Assembly: GCA_910585525.1 (NCBI GenBank)
Contig: CAJUFR010000005.1
Location: forward strand, 1-31,675
Source of the DNA: an uncultured Angelakisella sp.
Lineage (GTDB): Bacteria > Bacillota > Clostridia > Oscillospirales > Ruminococcaceae
Length of the DNA stretch: 31,675 nt
Direction: 5' to 3'
The position numbers were made by a program, and so were the translations under genes. Below are positions 6,504 to 14,293 of this stretch, in pieces (position 1 is the first letter of the stretch; each line of letters opens with the position of its first letter). The notes below the pieces were generated by a model. The model was not told the origin of the DNA. It searched no databases and saw nothing but the letters and a program-made list of their open reading frames with translations.

Positions 6504-9091
6504 TGGGCCTCCCCCCAGTCCTTGCCGGTCTTGGCGTCCACCTCCATGGGGACGGCCAGGCTGGCGGCGGACTCCATCTCCTCCTTCACCAGCGTGCGGA
6601 CCTTTTCCGCCTCCGCCGCCGGGGCCTCCACGATGAGTTCGTCGTGGACCTGGAGGATGAGCCGGGCCTCCAGCCCCTCGGCCCGGAGCCGCCGCCACAC
6701 CCGGACCATGGCGATCTTGATGATATCGGCGGCGGTGCCCTGGATGGGCATGTTCATCGCCACCCGCTGGCCAAAGGCCCGCAGGTTCCGGTTGGAGGAC
6801 TTTAACTCCGGCAGGTACCGCCTGCGGCCGAAGAGGGTGGAGACATACCCCGTCTCCCCCGCCTGGGCCACCGTGCGGTCCATATACTCCTTGACCCCCT
6901 TGTAGGTCCTGAGGTAGTTTTTGATATACCGGTCCGCCTCCGACACGGTGACCCCGATGTCCTTGCTGAGGGAATAGGCGGAGATGCCGTAGACGATGCC
7001 GAAGTTCACCGCCTTGGCCCGGCTGCGCATGGTGGCGGTGACAAAGTCCGGGGGCATGTCGAACACCTGGGCGGCGGTGTTGCGGTGGATATCCTCCCCG
7101 GAAAGGAAGGCGTCGATCATCGACTGGTCCCCGGCGATGGCGGCCAGCACCCGCAGTTCGATCTGGCTGTAATCGGCGTCCACCAGCAGGCACCCCTCCT
7201 GGGCGGGGAAGAAGCCCCGCATCCGGCTCCCCGGCTCGGTGCGGATGGGGATGTTCTGCATGTTGGGCTCGGCGGAGGAGATGCGGCCGGTGCGGGTCTC
7301 GGTCTGGTTGAAGGTGGTGCGGATCCGCCCGTCCGGCCCCACCGTCTCCTTCAGCCCCTCCACGTAGGTGGACAGGAGTTTGGCGTATTTGCGGTAGTCC
7401 AGTATCTTGGGGATGACCGGGTGGTAGCTGGCCAGGCTCTCCAGCACCTCGGCGTCGGTGCTGTAGCCGCTTTTGGTCTTTTTCTGGGCCGGCAGCCCCA
7501 GCTTTTCAAAGAGGATGGCCCCCAGCTGCTTGGGGGAGTTGATGTTGAACTTCTCCCCCGCCAGCTGGTAGATCTCCCCCTCCAGCCCCTTGATCTTCCC
7601 CCCCAGTTCCTCCCCGAAGGCGGCCAGCTTCTCCCGGTCGATGAGGAAGCCCACCCGCTCCATGGAGGCCAGCACCTGGGCCAGAGGTATCTCCACCTCC
7701 CGCAGCAGCTTTTCCTGGCCGTTGGCGGCGATCTCCTGTTCCAGCCTGCGGCAGACCGGCAGCAGCCAGGCGGCCCGGAGGGCGGTGTCGGGGACCTCTG
7801 TCCCCTCCGGCCCCACCACGGGGGCGGGGACGCCGTACTCCCCCGCCAGCCGCTGGGGGGTGTACTCGGTGGAATTGGGGCTGAGGAGATACCCCGCCAG
7901 CCGCAGGTCGAAGGCCACCGGCAGTTCCTTTTCCGGCGCCAGCCGGTAGATGTTCTTGCACCAGGGCTTGCTGTCCTCAAAATACCGGGGGGCGTCCAGC
8001 CCCTCCAGGGCCAGGATCAGGCTGTCCCCCGGCTTTTCCTCCAGCCAAAGGCGCCCCTCCCGGGCCACCGCCAGCCGGAGAAGGCCGTCCCCCTCCCAGT
8101 CGGCGGCGATGCAGACCGGCCCGGCCAGCCCCGCCAGCGCCGCCATATCCAACGGCCCCCGCTCCAGGGTAAAAGCCTCCCCCGGCTGGGGCTGGGCAGC
8201 CGTCACCGCCTCCCCGGTGGGGGGCGTCAGGGCCAGGCGGGTGATGAGGGTGTGGAGTTCCAGCCGGCTGAGGGTGCGGTAGAGGGCGTCGTTATCCCGG
8301 GGGCCGCGGCGGTAGCTTTCCGGCTGCCGGTCCACCGGGGCGTCCCGGCGGATGATGCCCAGTTCCCGGCTGAGGGCGGCCATCTCCCGGCCCGCCTCCA
8401 GCTTTTTCTTCACCCCGGCGGTGACGTCCAGCCCCTCCACGTCCTGGTAGATACGTTCCACCGTGCCGTACCGCTGGATGAGGGAAAAGGCGGTCTTTTC
8501 CCCGATGCCCGCCACCCCGGGGATGTTGTCGGAGCTGTCCCCCATCAGGGCCTTGGTCTCGATCAGCTGCGCCGGGTCCACCCCGTACTTCTCCCGCACC
8601 GCCGCCGGGTCCATGGTGAGATATTGGGCCCCTCCCGCCCGGGTGGCGGCCAGCACCACAGTGGTCTTTTCGTCCACCAGCTGGAGGGAATCCCGGTCCC
8701 CGGTGAGGAGCAGGCACTCCCACCCCGCTTCCTCCGCCCCGGCGGAGAGGGTGCCCAGGATGTCGTCGGCCTCAAAGCCCTGGCACTCCACCACCGGCCA
8801 GCCCATGGCGGCGATCAGTTCCTTCACCACCGGCAGCTGCTGGCCCAGTTCCGGGGGCATCCCCTTGCGCTGGGCCTTGTAGCCGTCGTACATCTTGTGC
8901 CGGAAGGTGGGGGCGGGCAGGTCAAAGGCAAAGACCGCCACGTCCGGCTCCAACTCCTCCAGCAGCTTGAGGACAATGTTGAAGAAGCCGTAGACGGCGT
9001 TGGTGTACTCCCCGTTTTTGGTGGAGAGAAGTTTGATGCCGTAAAAGGCCCGGTTCAGAATGCTGTTGGAATCCACGACGAATAGCTTCAT
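6500..9091 (-). CDS. polA: DNA polymerase I
   Basis: 863 residues in three parts. The N-terminal 5'-3' exonuclease (about 1-290) has FEADDILGTL, LLTGDRDSLQL and GDSSDNIPGVAGIGEKTA. The middle domain (about 300-480) has the proofreading fold without the acidic residues (AADWEGDG where an active enzyme has DxE). The polymerase domain has motif A DYSQIELRVLAAIAGD, motif B RSRAKAVNFGIVYG and motif C LQVHDELIVE. It fills gaps and removes RNA primers in replication and repair. Start ATG with GGGAGG upstream. It follows the BtuF-like gene by 54 nt and overlaps rimI. Confidence 0.98.
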   Translation of the reverse strand: MKLFVVDSNSILNRAFYGIKLLSTKNGEYTNAVYGFFNIVLKLLEELEPDVAVFAFDLPAPTFRHKMYDGYKAQRKGMPPELGQQLPVVKELIAAMGWPVVECQGFEADDILGTLSAGAEEAGWECLLLTGDRDSLQLVDEKTTVVLAATRAGGAQYLTMDPAAVREKYGVDPAQLIETKALMGDSSDNIPGVAGIGEKTAFSLIQRYGTVERIYQDVEGLDVTAGVKKKLEAGREMAALSRELGIIRRDAPVDRQPESYRRGPRDNDALYRTLSRLELHTLITRLALTPPTGEAVTAAQPQPGEAFTLERGPLDMAALAGLAGPVCIAADWEGDGLLRLAVAREGRLWLEEKPGDSLILALEGLDAPRYFEDSKPWCKNIYRLAPEKELPVAFDLRLAGYLLSPNSTEYTPQRLAGEYGVPAPVVGPEGTEVPDTALRAAWLLPVCRRLEQEIAANGQEKLLREVEIPLAQVLASMERVGFLIDREKLAAFGEELGGKIKGLEGEIYQLAGEKFNINSPKQLGAILFEKLGLPAQKKTKSGYSTDAEVLESLASYHPVIPKILDYRKYAKLLSTYVEGLKETVGPDGRIRTTFNQTETRTGRISSAEPNMQNIPIRTEPGSRMRGFFPAQEGCLLVDADYSQIELRVLAAIAGDQSMIDAFLSGEDIHRNTAAQVFDMPPDFVTATMRSRAKAVNFGIVYGISAYSLSKDIGVTVSEADRYIKNYLRTYKGVKEYMDRTVAQAGETGYVSTLFGRRRYLPELKSSNRNLRAFGQRVAMNMPIQGTAADIIKIAMVRVWRRLRAEGLEARLILQVHDELIVEAPAAEAEKVRTLVKEEMESAASLAVPMEVDAKTGKDWGEAH

Positions 9092-9145
9092 AATACCTCC
9101 CAGGGGTGGCCGGCCGCGGTCCCCCGTCTTTTTTCTTTGGCGTTC

Positions 9146-10063
9146 TTATTCCCCGCCGAACCTGCCCATCTCCCGCAGCGTTTCGAACATCCGGGGGCTT
9201 TGGCGCTCGAAGACGGTGAAGTCCACGTTCATCACCTTGTTGTTCTTCACCGCCGCCACCGGGCTGTAGATGGCGCTCTGCTTCACCTGGTCCACCGTGA
9301 TGGAGAGGTCGGCGAAGATGACATCCGGCTCCAGCGCCGCCACGTTGGCCCGGTCGTAGAGCCAGCCGGTGTAGGCCGCGGCGTCGTTGACATAGCCCAG
9401 TTCCTCCAGCAGCTTCCCCTCAAAGGTGTCCCCGGTGGCCATGCCGTAGCCCATCTGCCGCAGCAGGATGGCTTTTTGACCGCCGCCGGAGGCCCCCTCC
9501 CGGATCATCCCCTCCAGTTCCTCCCAGTAGCCCTCCCCGTGGTTCCTGCCGGCGGTGCGGCCCATGAGGGCCAGGGCCAGGTCCAGGTAGTTCTGCCGCA
9601 GTTCCTCCATCGTCTCGGCCCGCTCCAGCACCAGCACCGGGATCTCCTGCTGCTGGAACCAGATCAGGTCCTTCTGGGTCAGCTTGGCGGAGGCCACCAC
9701 CAGGTCCGCCTCCTGCTCCCGGATGGCCTTGGTGTCCGGGGCCAGAACGGTGCCGCAGCGGTGGCGCTTCTCCACCTCCGCCTGGGGGTAGTCGCAGTAG
9801 CCGCTCACCCCCACCACCCGGCTGCCCAGACCCATCTCGAACAGCATCTCGGTGGTCCCGGGGGAGAGGGAGACCACCTTCTGGGGCGCCTCCGGGATAT
9901 CGGTGTCCCCGATCTGCACCGGCCAGTCCGGGTCCTCCTTTTGGCTGCTCCCCTTGCTGGAACTGCCCTTGCTGCCGCTCTCCGGCTCCTCATCCCCCTG
10001 GCAGGCGGCCAGGGAGAGCGCCATCACCAGCGCCAGCACCAGGGCGGCGATCCTTCGGCTCAT
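9146..10063 (-). CDS. BtuF/FhuD-like ABC substrate-binding lipoprotein
   Basis: A signal peptide ending in the lipobox LAAC (Cys21 from the chosen start), then a Ser/Lys-rich linker. A periplasmic-binding-protein fold of the vitamin B12/siderophore class follows: PQKVVSLSPGTTEMLFEMGL, VVGVSGYCDYP, EADLVVASAKLTQ and LEPDVIFADL. It would sit on the outer membrane face and feed a metal-chelate or cobalamin ABC importer, but no permease or ATPase gene is adjacent. I chose the second ATG because AAAGGA lies 7 nt before it and only 1 nt before the first ATG (10069). It begins 2 nt after the dus stop. Confidence 0.85.
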   Translation of the reverse strand: MSRRIAALVLALVMALSLAACQGDEEPESGSKGSSSKGSSQKEDPDWPVQIGDTDIPEAPQKVVSLSPGTTEMLFEMGLGSRVVGVSGYCDYPQAEVEKRHRCGTVLAPDTKAIREQEADLVVASAKLTQKDLIWFQQQEIPVLVLERAETMEELRQNYLDLALALMGRTAGRNHGEGYWEELEGMIREGASGGGQKAILLRQMGYGMATGDTFEGKLLEELGYVNDAAAYTGWLYDRANVAALEPDVIFADLSITVDQVKQSAIYSPVAAVKNNKVMNVDFTVFERQSPRMFETLREMGRFGGE

Positions 10064-10065
10064 CC

Positions 10066-11064
10066 TCATATCCTTTCATCCTCCGTGGGCGTCTCGTTTT
10101 CCTTTGCCAGCCGGATGGCCTCCCGGGCCAGGGCCCGGACGTCCTCCATGCTGCAGATGGTCCCGGCCTGGCGGCGGAGGGCGGCGGCCCCCCGGATGCC
10201 CGCCATATACCAGCCGCAGTGCTTCCGGGCCTCCCGGAAGGCGATGGCCTCCCCCTTGTAAAGGGCCATCCACCGGATGTGGCGGAGCATCACCTCCATC
10301 CGTTCCTCCATAGGGGGGTCGGGGATCACCGTCCCGTCCCGGAGGAAGGCGGCGATCTGGCCGAACAGCCAGGGGCGGCCCAACGCGCCCCGGCCCACCA
10401 TCACCAGGTCGCAGCCCGACTGGTCCAGCAGCGCCCTGGCGGCCCGGGGGCTGTCCACGTCCCCGTTGCCGATCACCGGGATGGACACCGCCTCCTTCAC
10501 CTGACGGATGATCTCCCAGTCGGCAGGGGGGGCGTACATCTGGGCCCGGGTGCGGCCGTGGATGGCGATGGCGTCGGCGCCGCTCTCCTGGGCCATCCTG
10601 GCGAATTCCACGGCGTTGACGGAATTTTCGTCCCAGCCCTTGCGGAACTTCACCGTCACCGGCACCGGGCTGGCCGCCTTCACGCTCCGAATGATCCGGG
10701 CGGCCAATTCCGGGTCCTTCATCAGGGCGCTGCCCGCCCGGTTGCCGGCGATCTTGGGCGCCGGGCAGCCCATGTTCAGGTCGATGACGTCGGGGCCGGC
10801 CGCCATGGCGGCCTCCGCCGCCCGGGCCAGGACATCCGGCTCGTCCCCGAACAGCTGCACCGCCCCCGGCCGCTCCCCGGGACCCATCTCCAGCAGTTCC
10901 CGGGTCTTGGCGCTCCCCTGGAGGAGGCCCTTGGCGCTGACCATCTCCCCCACGGTGTAGACCGCCCCCATCTCCCGGCAAAGCTGCCGGAAGGCGCGGT
11001 CCGCCACCCCGGCCATGGGGGCCAGGGCGGCTCCGGTCTCGAATGTCAGGTGGGCTAGGCGCAT
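10066..11064 (-). CDS. dusB: tRNA-dihydrouridine synthase (DusB type)
   Basis: 332 residues. It reduces uridine to dihydrouridine in tRNA D-loops using FMN and NAD(P)H. Motifs: LAPMAGVADRAFRQLCREMG, TVGEMVSAKGLL, DVIDLNMGCPAPKI (substrate Cys region), VPVTVKFRKGWDE, IAIHGRTRAQMY, IPVIGNGDVDSP and VMVGRGALGRPWLF. The start is the ATG at 11064, preceded by AAAGGAGGA at 7 nt; an in-frame TTG 24 nt earlier has no such site. First gene of the presumed dus-btuF-polA-rimI transcript. Confidence 0.95.
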   Translation of the reverse strand: MRLAHLTFETGAALAPMAGVADRAFRQLCREMGAVYTVGEMVSAKGLLQGSAKTRELLEMGPGERPGAVQLFGDEPDVLARAAEAAMAAGPDVIDLNMGCPAPKIAGNRAGSALMKDPELAARIIRSVKAASPVPVTVKFRKGWDENSVNAVEFARMAQESGADAIAIHGRTRAQMYAPPADWEIIRQVKEAVSIPVIGNGDVDSPRAARALLDQSGCDLVMVGRGALGRPWLFGQIAAFLRDGTVIPDPPMEERMEVMLRHIRWMALYKGEAIAFREARKHCGWYMAGIRGAAALRRQAGTICSMEDVRALAREAIRLAKENETPTEDERI

Positions 11065-11097
11065 GGGCGGGTCCTCCTTTTGGGTCAATGGTTTCCC

Positions 11098-11152
11098 TTA
11101 GAACCTGTTTCGTATCTGGACGCGCGGCGGATGGATGCTGAACAGGTTCTTA
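11098..11152. repeat. 55-bp inverted repeat in the dus leader
   Basis: Ends TTAGAACCTGTT (11098-11109) and AACAGGTTCTTA (11141-11152) match in 11 of 12 positions as inverted repeats. The transcript expected from the promoter at 11156-11184 begins almost exactly at this repeat, so the dus mRNA should start with a hairpin. The ends resemble those of the longer element before glyS. Confidence 0.8.
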
Positions 11153-11155
11153 GGT

Positions 11156-11184
11156 ATTATACCGAAAAACAGGCGGGAAAACAA
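11156..11184 (-). promoter_or_regulatory. Promoter of the dus-polA gene group
   Basis: Minus strand: TTGTTT (11184-11179), 17-nt spacer, perfect TATAAT (11161-11156). Confidence 0.75.
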
Positions 11185-11480
11185 GGGTGGAGGATTGGGG
11201 GACGCCCCGGGGGAGGCTGCCGGCGCCCCTTCCCCGTTATGCAGTCCCCGTCAACGATCCGCGCCACCCGGCGGGCATACTTGGCCGCATTCTCGTCACG
11301 GGCCAGCATCACGACGGTGTTGCCCAGGCTGTTGAATTGGATGAACAACTCCGGCATCTCCCTGCCGGTGCGGGTCTCGTCCTTGCAGGCAAAGACCAGC
11401 TGCACCGGCATTCCCAGGGAAAGGCAGGCGGTGACGGCCGGGTAATTGGCCGTCGACCCTATCCCTGCGTAATCATAAAC
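11157..11480 (-). pseudogene. Fragment of an unrecognised gene
   Basis: The minus strand reads a protein-like stretch that starts without any usable start codon. It begins VYDYAGIGSTANYPAVTAC, continues through MPVQLVFACKDETRTG and EMPELFIQFNSLGNTVVMLA, and ends near ARRVARIVDGDCITG. It then dissolves into Pro-rich, low-complexity sequence before the stop at 11157. There is a stop in frame 75-80 nt upstream and no ATG, GTG or TTG before the ATG at 11411. The sequence looks like the middle of a real protein lacking both ends. I do not recognise the family. Its position between the SOS polymerase unit and dus suggests debris from an insertion or deletion. Confidence 0.45.
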
Positions 11481-11555
11481 TTTTTGACGGCAGGCGGGAA
11501 AAAGAGAACAGCGGGTCGAAGCCTGCCGCCTTCGGTCCGCCGCCCTCTTTCCCGG

Positions 11556-11990
11556 TCAATTTCCAAAATACCCCTGGAACAGTTCACCGGCCAACTCCGT
11601 TATACCGGCAAGAGAAAGTTCCGTCCCATCGGCAAAAACCATGACCCCTTCTGTCTCCTTGATCCGCCGCACCTTACCGGTGAAGGTCACGTACGCCCCG
11701 CCCTCCTTCTTCCGGTCCGGCCGGAAACAGGTCACTGTCACCTCCGGCTGCTCCCCCCGCTCCAACGCCGCATGGATGATCTGCTGTTTCCGGTCCAGCA
11801 CCGCCTGCTGGTCCTCGCTCAGTTCCGCCTGCTGTCCCACCGGACGGCTGGTCTCCCGCACCGCCTCCCCGTACCCCGCCAGCGCCGCAAAGGGGGAGAA
11901 CTGCGCCGCCCGCTCCACCATGGTCATCCGGCGGCGGGTGGGGGAGACGTGGTGGGGCAGATGGAGGATATCGTCGTATTTTCCGCTCAC
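11556..11990 (-). CDS. YolD-like protein
   Basis: 144 residues. The N-terminal sequence (KYDDILHLPHHVSPTRRRMT, then MVERAAQFSPFAALAGYGEA) is the YolD-like domain found beside Y-family polymerases in Firmicutes and their mobile elements. The middle is helical (EDQQAVLDRKQQIIHAAL) and the C-terminus is a beta-rich region. The GTG start overlaps the polymerase stop (GTGA), so the two are translationally coupled and share the SOS-type promoter. YolD-like proteins are thought to assist or regulate the partner polymerase; the mechanism is not established. Confidence 0.92.
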   Translation of the reverse strand: MSGKYDDILHLPHHVSPTRRRMTMVERAAQFSPFAALAGYGEAVRETSRPVGQQAELSEDQQAVLDRKQQIIHAALERGEQPEVTVTCFRPDRKKEGGAYVTFTGKVRRIKETEGVMVFADGTELSLAGITELAGELFQGYFGN

Positions 11991-13492
11991 GCCTTATGCC
12001 CCCCTATCGTCCCGTTCCGCTCCCTGGCTGTTGCGCCTTCCTCCAGGGAATGCACCTTGAGGATGGCGTTTTTCCCGTACTTGCCCTTGATCTGGAGGAT
12101 GGCTTCCTGCATCCGCCGCTCCCGCTCCCGCCGGGCGGCCTCCTCCTGGCGCTGCCGCTCCAGGGTGGCGTGGTCGGTGAACAGGTCCAGCTGCTCCACC
12201 GCCGGGGCCGCCGGGGCCTCCCCCTCCGGGATGACATCGCAGGCGGTGAGGTTCAGCCGCCGGATGAGGAGGCTTTCATCCACCACCCGGTCAAACAGCG
12301 CCAGCGCCCCCTGCACCAGTTCCTTTGCCGACGAGGTGCACCCCGCCAGCCGCTCTGTCCCGTGGGCGTGCTTCGGCACCGACCGGCCATACCGGTCCAC
12401 CGTCACCGGCCCCTTGTACTGCTTCCGCCGTTCCGGGTCGGTGAGATTCTCGATATCATAACCCACCGTCAGGACCAGCTGCCCGGTCACCAGCCGCTTG
12501 CCCACCAGCTCCAGCGCCAGGGCGTCCGCCATCTCGTGGACCACCAGCCGGGCCTTTGCAAAGCCGTAGGGGTGCTGCAGGACCTGGCCGGAGCCGATGC
12601 TGCTGCTCTCCGGCTTGTAAGCCTTTACGTCGGCGATGGTGCAGGGCTCCCACCCCCAGGCGTGGTCGATGAGAAGTTCGGCGTTGACCCCAAACAGCCG
12701 GTAGAGGCTGTCCTCATCCTGGAGGGAGCGCCGGGCCACATCCCCCATGGTGAACATCCCGTGAGCCTCCAGCTTTTTGGCGTACCCCGGCCCCACCCGC
12801 CAGAAGTCGGTGAGGGGCCGGTGGTCCCACAGGTTTTTCCGGTAGCTGAGTTCATCCAGCCGGGCGATGCGGACGCCGTCCCTGTCCGGGGGAATGCGCT
12901 TGGCCCAGATATCCATGGCGATCTTGGCCAGGTACAGGTTCTCCCCGATCCCCGCCGTGGCGGTGATGCCGGTGGTCTCCAGCACGTCCAGCATCATCCT
13001 CTTTACCAGGTCACGGGGGGGCAGGCGGTAGGTCTTGAGGTAGGGGGTCACGTCGATGAGGACCTCGTCAATGGAATAGCTGATGATGTCCTCCGGGGCG
13101 ATGTATTTGAGGTAGACCTGGTAGACCCTGGTGCTGTACTCCATGTACAGGGCCATCCGGGGCGGGGCGACGATGTAGTCCAGGGCCAGTTCCGGCCGCT
13201 CCGCCAACTCCTTTGCGTAGGGGGAGGAGCCGGTCAGTTTCCGCCCCGGGGCGCTCCTCTGCCGCTGCCAGTTGACCTCCCTCACCCGCTGCACCACCTC
13301 GAACAGCCGGGCCCTGCCGGGGATGCCGTAGCTTTTCAGGGCCGGGGTGACGGCCAGGCAGATGGTCTTTTCGGTGCGGCTCTTATCCGCCACCACCAGA
13401 TTTGTGGTCAGGGGATCCAGGCCCCGCTCGATGCACTCGACGGAGCTGTAAAAGGACTTGAGGTCGATGGCGGCGTAGGCTTTTGCCTTCAT
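11987..13492 (-). CDS. Y-family (UmuC/DinB-like) translesion DNA polymerase
   Basis: 501 residues. Catalytic motifs: AAIDLKSFYSSVECIERGLD (metal-binding Asp near residue 10, steric-gate region), LAVTPALKSYGIPG, and ISYSIDEVLIDVTPYL with the paired Asp-Glu. A helix-hairpin-helix segment (FWRVGPGYAKKLEAHGMFTM) and a little-finger domain follow, with a beta-clamp-binding peptide QLDLF near residue 425 and a charged coiled C-terminus. It copies damaged DNA. The first gene of a two-gene unit with the YolD-like protein. The overall type is common in prophages and conjugative elements of gut Firmicutes. Confidence 0.95.
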   Translation of the reverse strand: MKAKAYAAIDLKSFYSSVECIERGLDPLTTNLVVADKSRTEKTICLAVTPALKSYGIPGRARLFEVVQRVREVNWQRQRSAPGRKLTGSSPYAKELAERPELALDYIVAPPRMALYMEYSTRVYQVYLKYIAPEDIISYSIDEVLIDVTPYLKTYRLPPRDLVKRMMLDVLETTGITATAGIGENLYLAKIAMDIWAKRIPPDRDGVRIARLDELSYRKNLWDHRPLTDFWRVGPGYAKKLEAHGMFTMGDVARRSLQDEDSLYRLFGVNAELLIDHAWGWEPCTIADVKAYKPESSSIGSGQVLQHPYGFAKARLVVHEMADALALELVGKRLVTGQLVLTVGYDIENLTDPERRKQYKGPVTVDRYGRSVPKHAHGTERLAGCTSSAKELVQGALALFDRVVDESLLIRRLNLTACDVIPEGEAPAAPAVEQLDLFTDHATLERQRQEEAARRERERRMQEAILQIKGKYGKNAILKVHSLEEGATARERNGTIGGHKA

Positions 13493-13510
13493 AGGGCGCC
13501 CCCCTTTTGG

Positions 13511-13522
13511 GAACGTTTGTTT
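13511..13522 (-). promoter_or_regulatory. LexA-type SOS box
   Basis: GAACGTTTGTTT on the + strand fits the Gram-positive LexA consensus GAACnnnnGTTY. It lies 6 nt downstream of the -10 of the polymerase promoter and covers the expected transcription start, an ideal position for repression. Confidence 0.75.
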
Positions 13523-13528
13523 ATGTTG

Positions 13529-13557
13529 ATTATACGCTTTTGGCGGGAGGGTGTCAA
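13529..13557 (-). promoter_or_regulatory. Consensus promoter of the Y-family polymerase unit
   Basis: Minus strand: TTGACA (13557-13552), 17-nt spacer, TATAAT (13534-13529); every hexamer base matches consensus. Such a strong promoter needs repression, consistent with the overlapping SOS box. Confidence 0.88.
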
Positions 13558-13595
13558 GGAAGGCGGGGGCGGTTGGTCAAAACTGTATATGCGGC

Positions 13596-13627
13596 AAAAA
13601 GCACCGGTCACCCGACCGGTGCTTTTT
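13596..13627. terminator. Perfect bidirectional terminator
   Basis: AAAAAGCACCGGTC (13596-13609), loop ACCC, GACCGGTGCTTTTT (13614-13627). It separates the tRNA transcript from the Y-polymerase promoter, both read leftwards. Confidence 0.88.
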
Positions 13628-13687
13628 GGTCGTTATTTTAAAACGCTCTGGGGAGTGGGTCTCCAAGTAGCCTCTGAGATTTCATAC

Positions 13688-13718
13688 AAAGGTAAAGGGC
13701 CGGACTTTCGTCCGGCCC
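13688..13718 (-). terminator. tRNA-Ala terminator
   Basis: A 9-bp stem GGGCCGGAC/GTCCGGCCC (13697-13718, tetraloop) followed on the minus strand by TTTACCTTT; 30 nt beyond the tRNA 3' end. The T tract is interrupted, so this may be backed up by the hairpin at 13596-13627. Confidence 0.65.
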
Positions 13719-13747
13719 GGGTATGACGTGCCTTGATGGCCACGCCA

Positions 13748-13823
<76 letters not shown>

Positions 13824-13860
13824 GTGGATCGTTGTTCCTCTCTCGCAAGGAACGTATGTT

Positions 13861-13889
13861 ATTTTACCAGGCCCGTGGCCAAAAGTCAA
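13861..13889 (-). promoter_or_regulatory. tRNA-Ala promoter
   Basis: Minus strand: TTGACT (13889-13884), 17-nt spacer, TAAAAT (13866-13861) with an extended TGG; the start point would be about 30 nt before the tRNA. Confidence 0.82.
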
Positions 13890-13977
13890 TACCTTTTTTC
13901 GTCATTCGGCAAAAAAATTTCGGCGGCTGGTGTCGCCTCTGCCTTCCGGCGCATAGGATGGGCCGGAGGTGATACGG

Positions 13978-14190
13978 ATGGATCTTCGTAACGGCGCCAT
14001 CTCCCTGGGGGAGATCGTGCGGGACCCCAAGGCCCGGGCCCTGGTGGATCGGGAGTTCCCCGGCATTTTGAACCACCCCTTCGCCAGGCGGTTTTTGGGG
14101 ATGAGCCTGAGCAAGGCCCTGGGGATGGCCAGGGGCCGGGTCCCGGAGGACAGCATCCAGCGGCTTCTTGCAGAACTGCGGGAACTATAG
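13978..14190 (+). CDS. Small free-standing helical protein, unknown function
   Basis: 70 residues; start ATG with GGAGG 8 nt upstream. The sequence follows a pattern I associate with short C-terminal helical modules appended to some glycoside hydrolases and esterases: SLGEIVRDPKARALVDREFP, then a mid-part with GILNHPF, then GMSLSKALGMARGRV and a final helix QRLLAELREL. Here it stands alone. No signal peptide or membrane segment. It has its own terminator directly after. The resemblance is from memory and should be treated as tentative. Confidence 0.7.
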   Translation: MDLRNGAISLGEIVRDPKARALVDREFPGILNHPFARRFLGMSLSKALGMARGRVPEDSIQRLLAELREL

Positions 14191-14193
14191 CGC

Positions 14194-14225
14194 AAAGGGG
14201 GGGGTCACCCCCCCCTTTTTCACAC
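14194..14225 (+). terminator. Terminator after the small protein
   Basis: A G8/C8 hairpin with loop TCA (about 14197-14215) followed by TTTTT, 7 nt after the stop codon. Confidence 0.85.
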
Positions 14226-14293
14226 TTTTTCCCCCTCTTGACCCACACCATGTCTACTTGACGGAGGGCGGTTCAGAATCCGCTTCTGTTTTG

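Noticed and set aside
7085..9085. Long plus-strand open frame opposite polA
   Set aside because: Low-complexity His/Gln/Gly/Pro-rich translation with no ribosome site; shadow of polA.
6500..9091. Loss of proofreading residues in polA as a novelty
   Set aside because: The middle domain of DNA polymerase I is commonly inactive in Gram-positive bacteria, so this is expected.
11996..13726. Long plus-strand open frame opposite the Y-family polymerase
   Set aside because: Antisense to all polymerase motifs, no ribosome site, no recognisable protein features.
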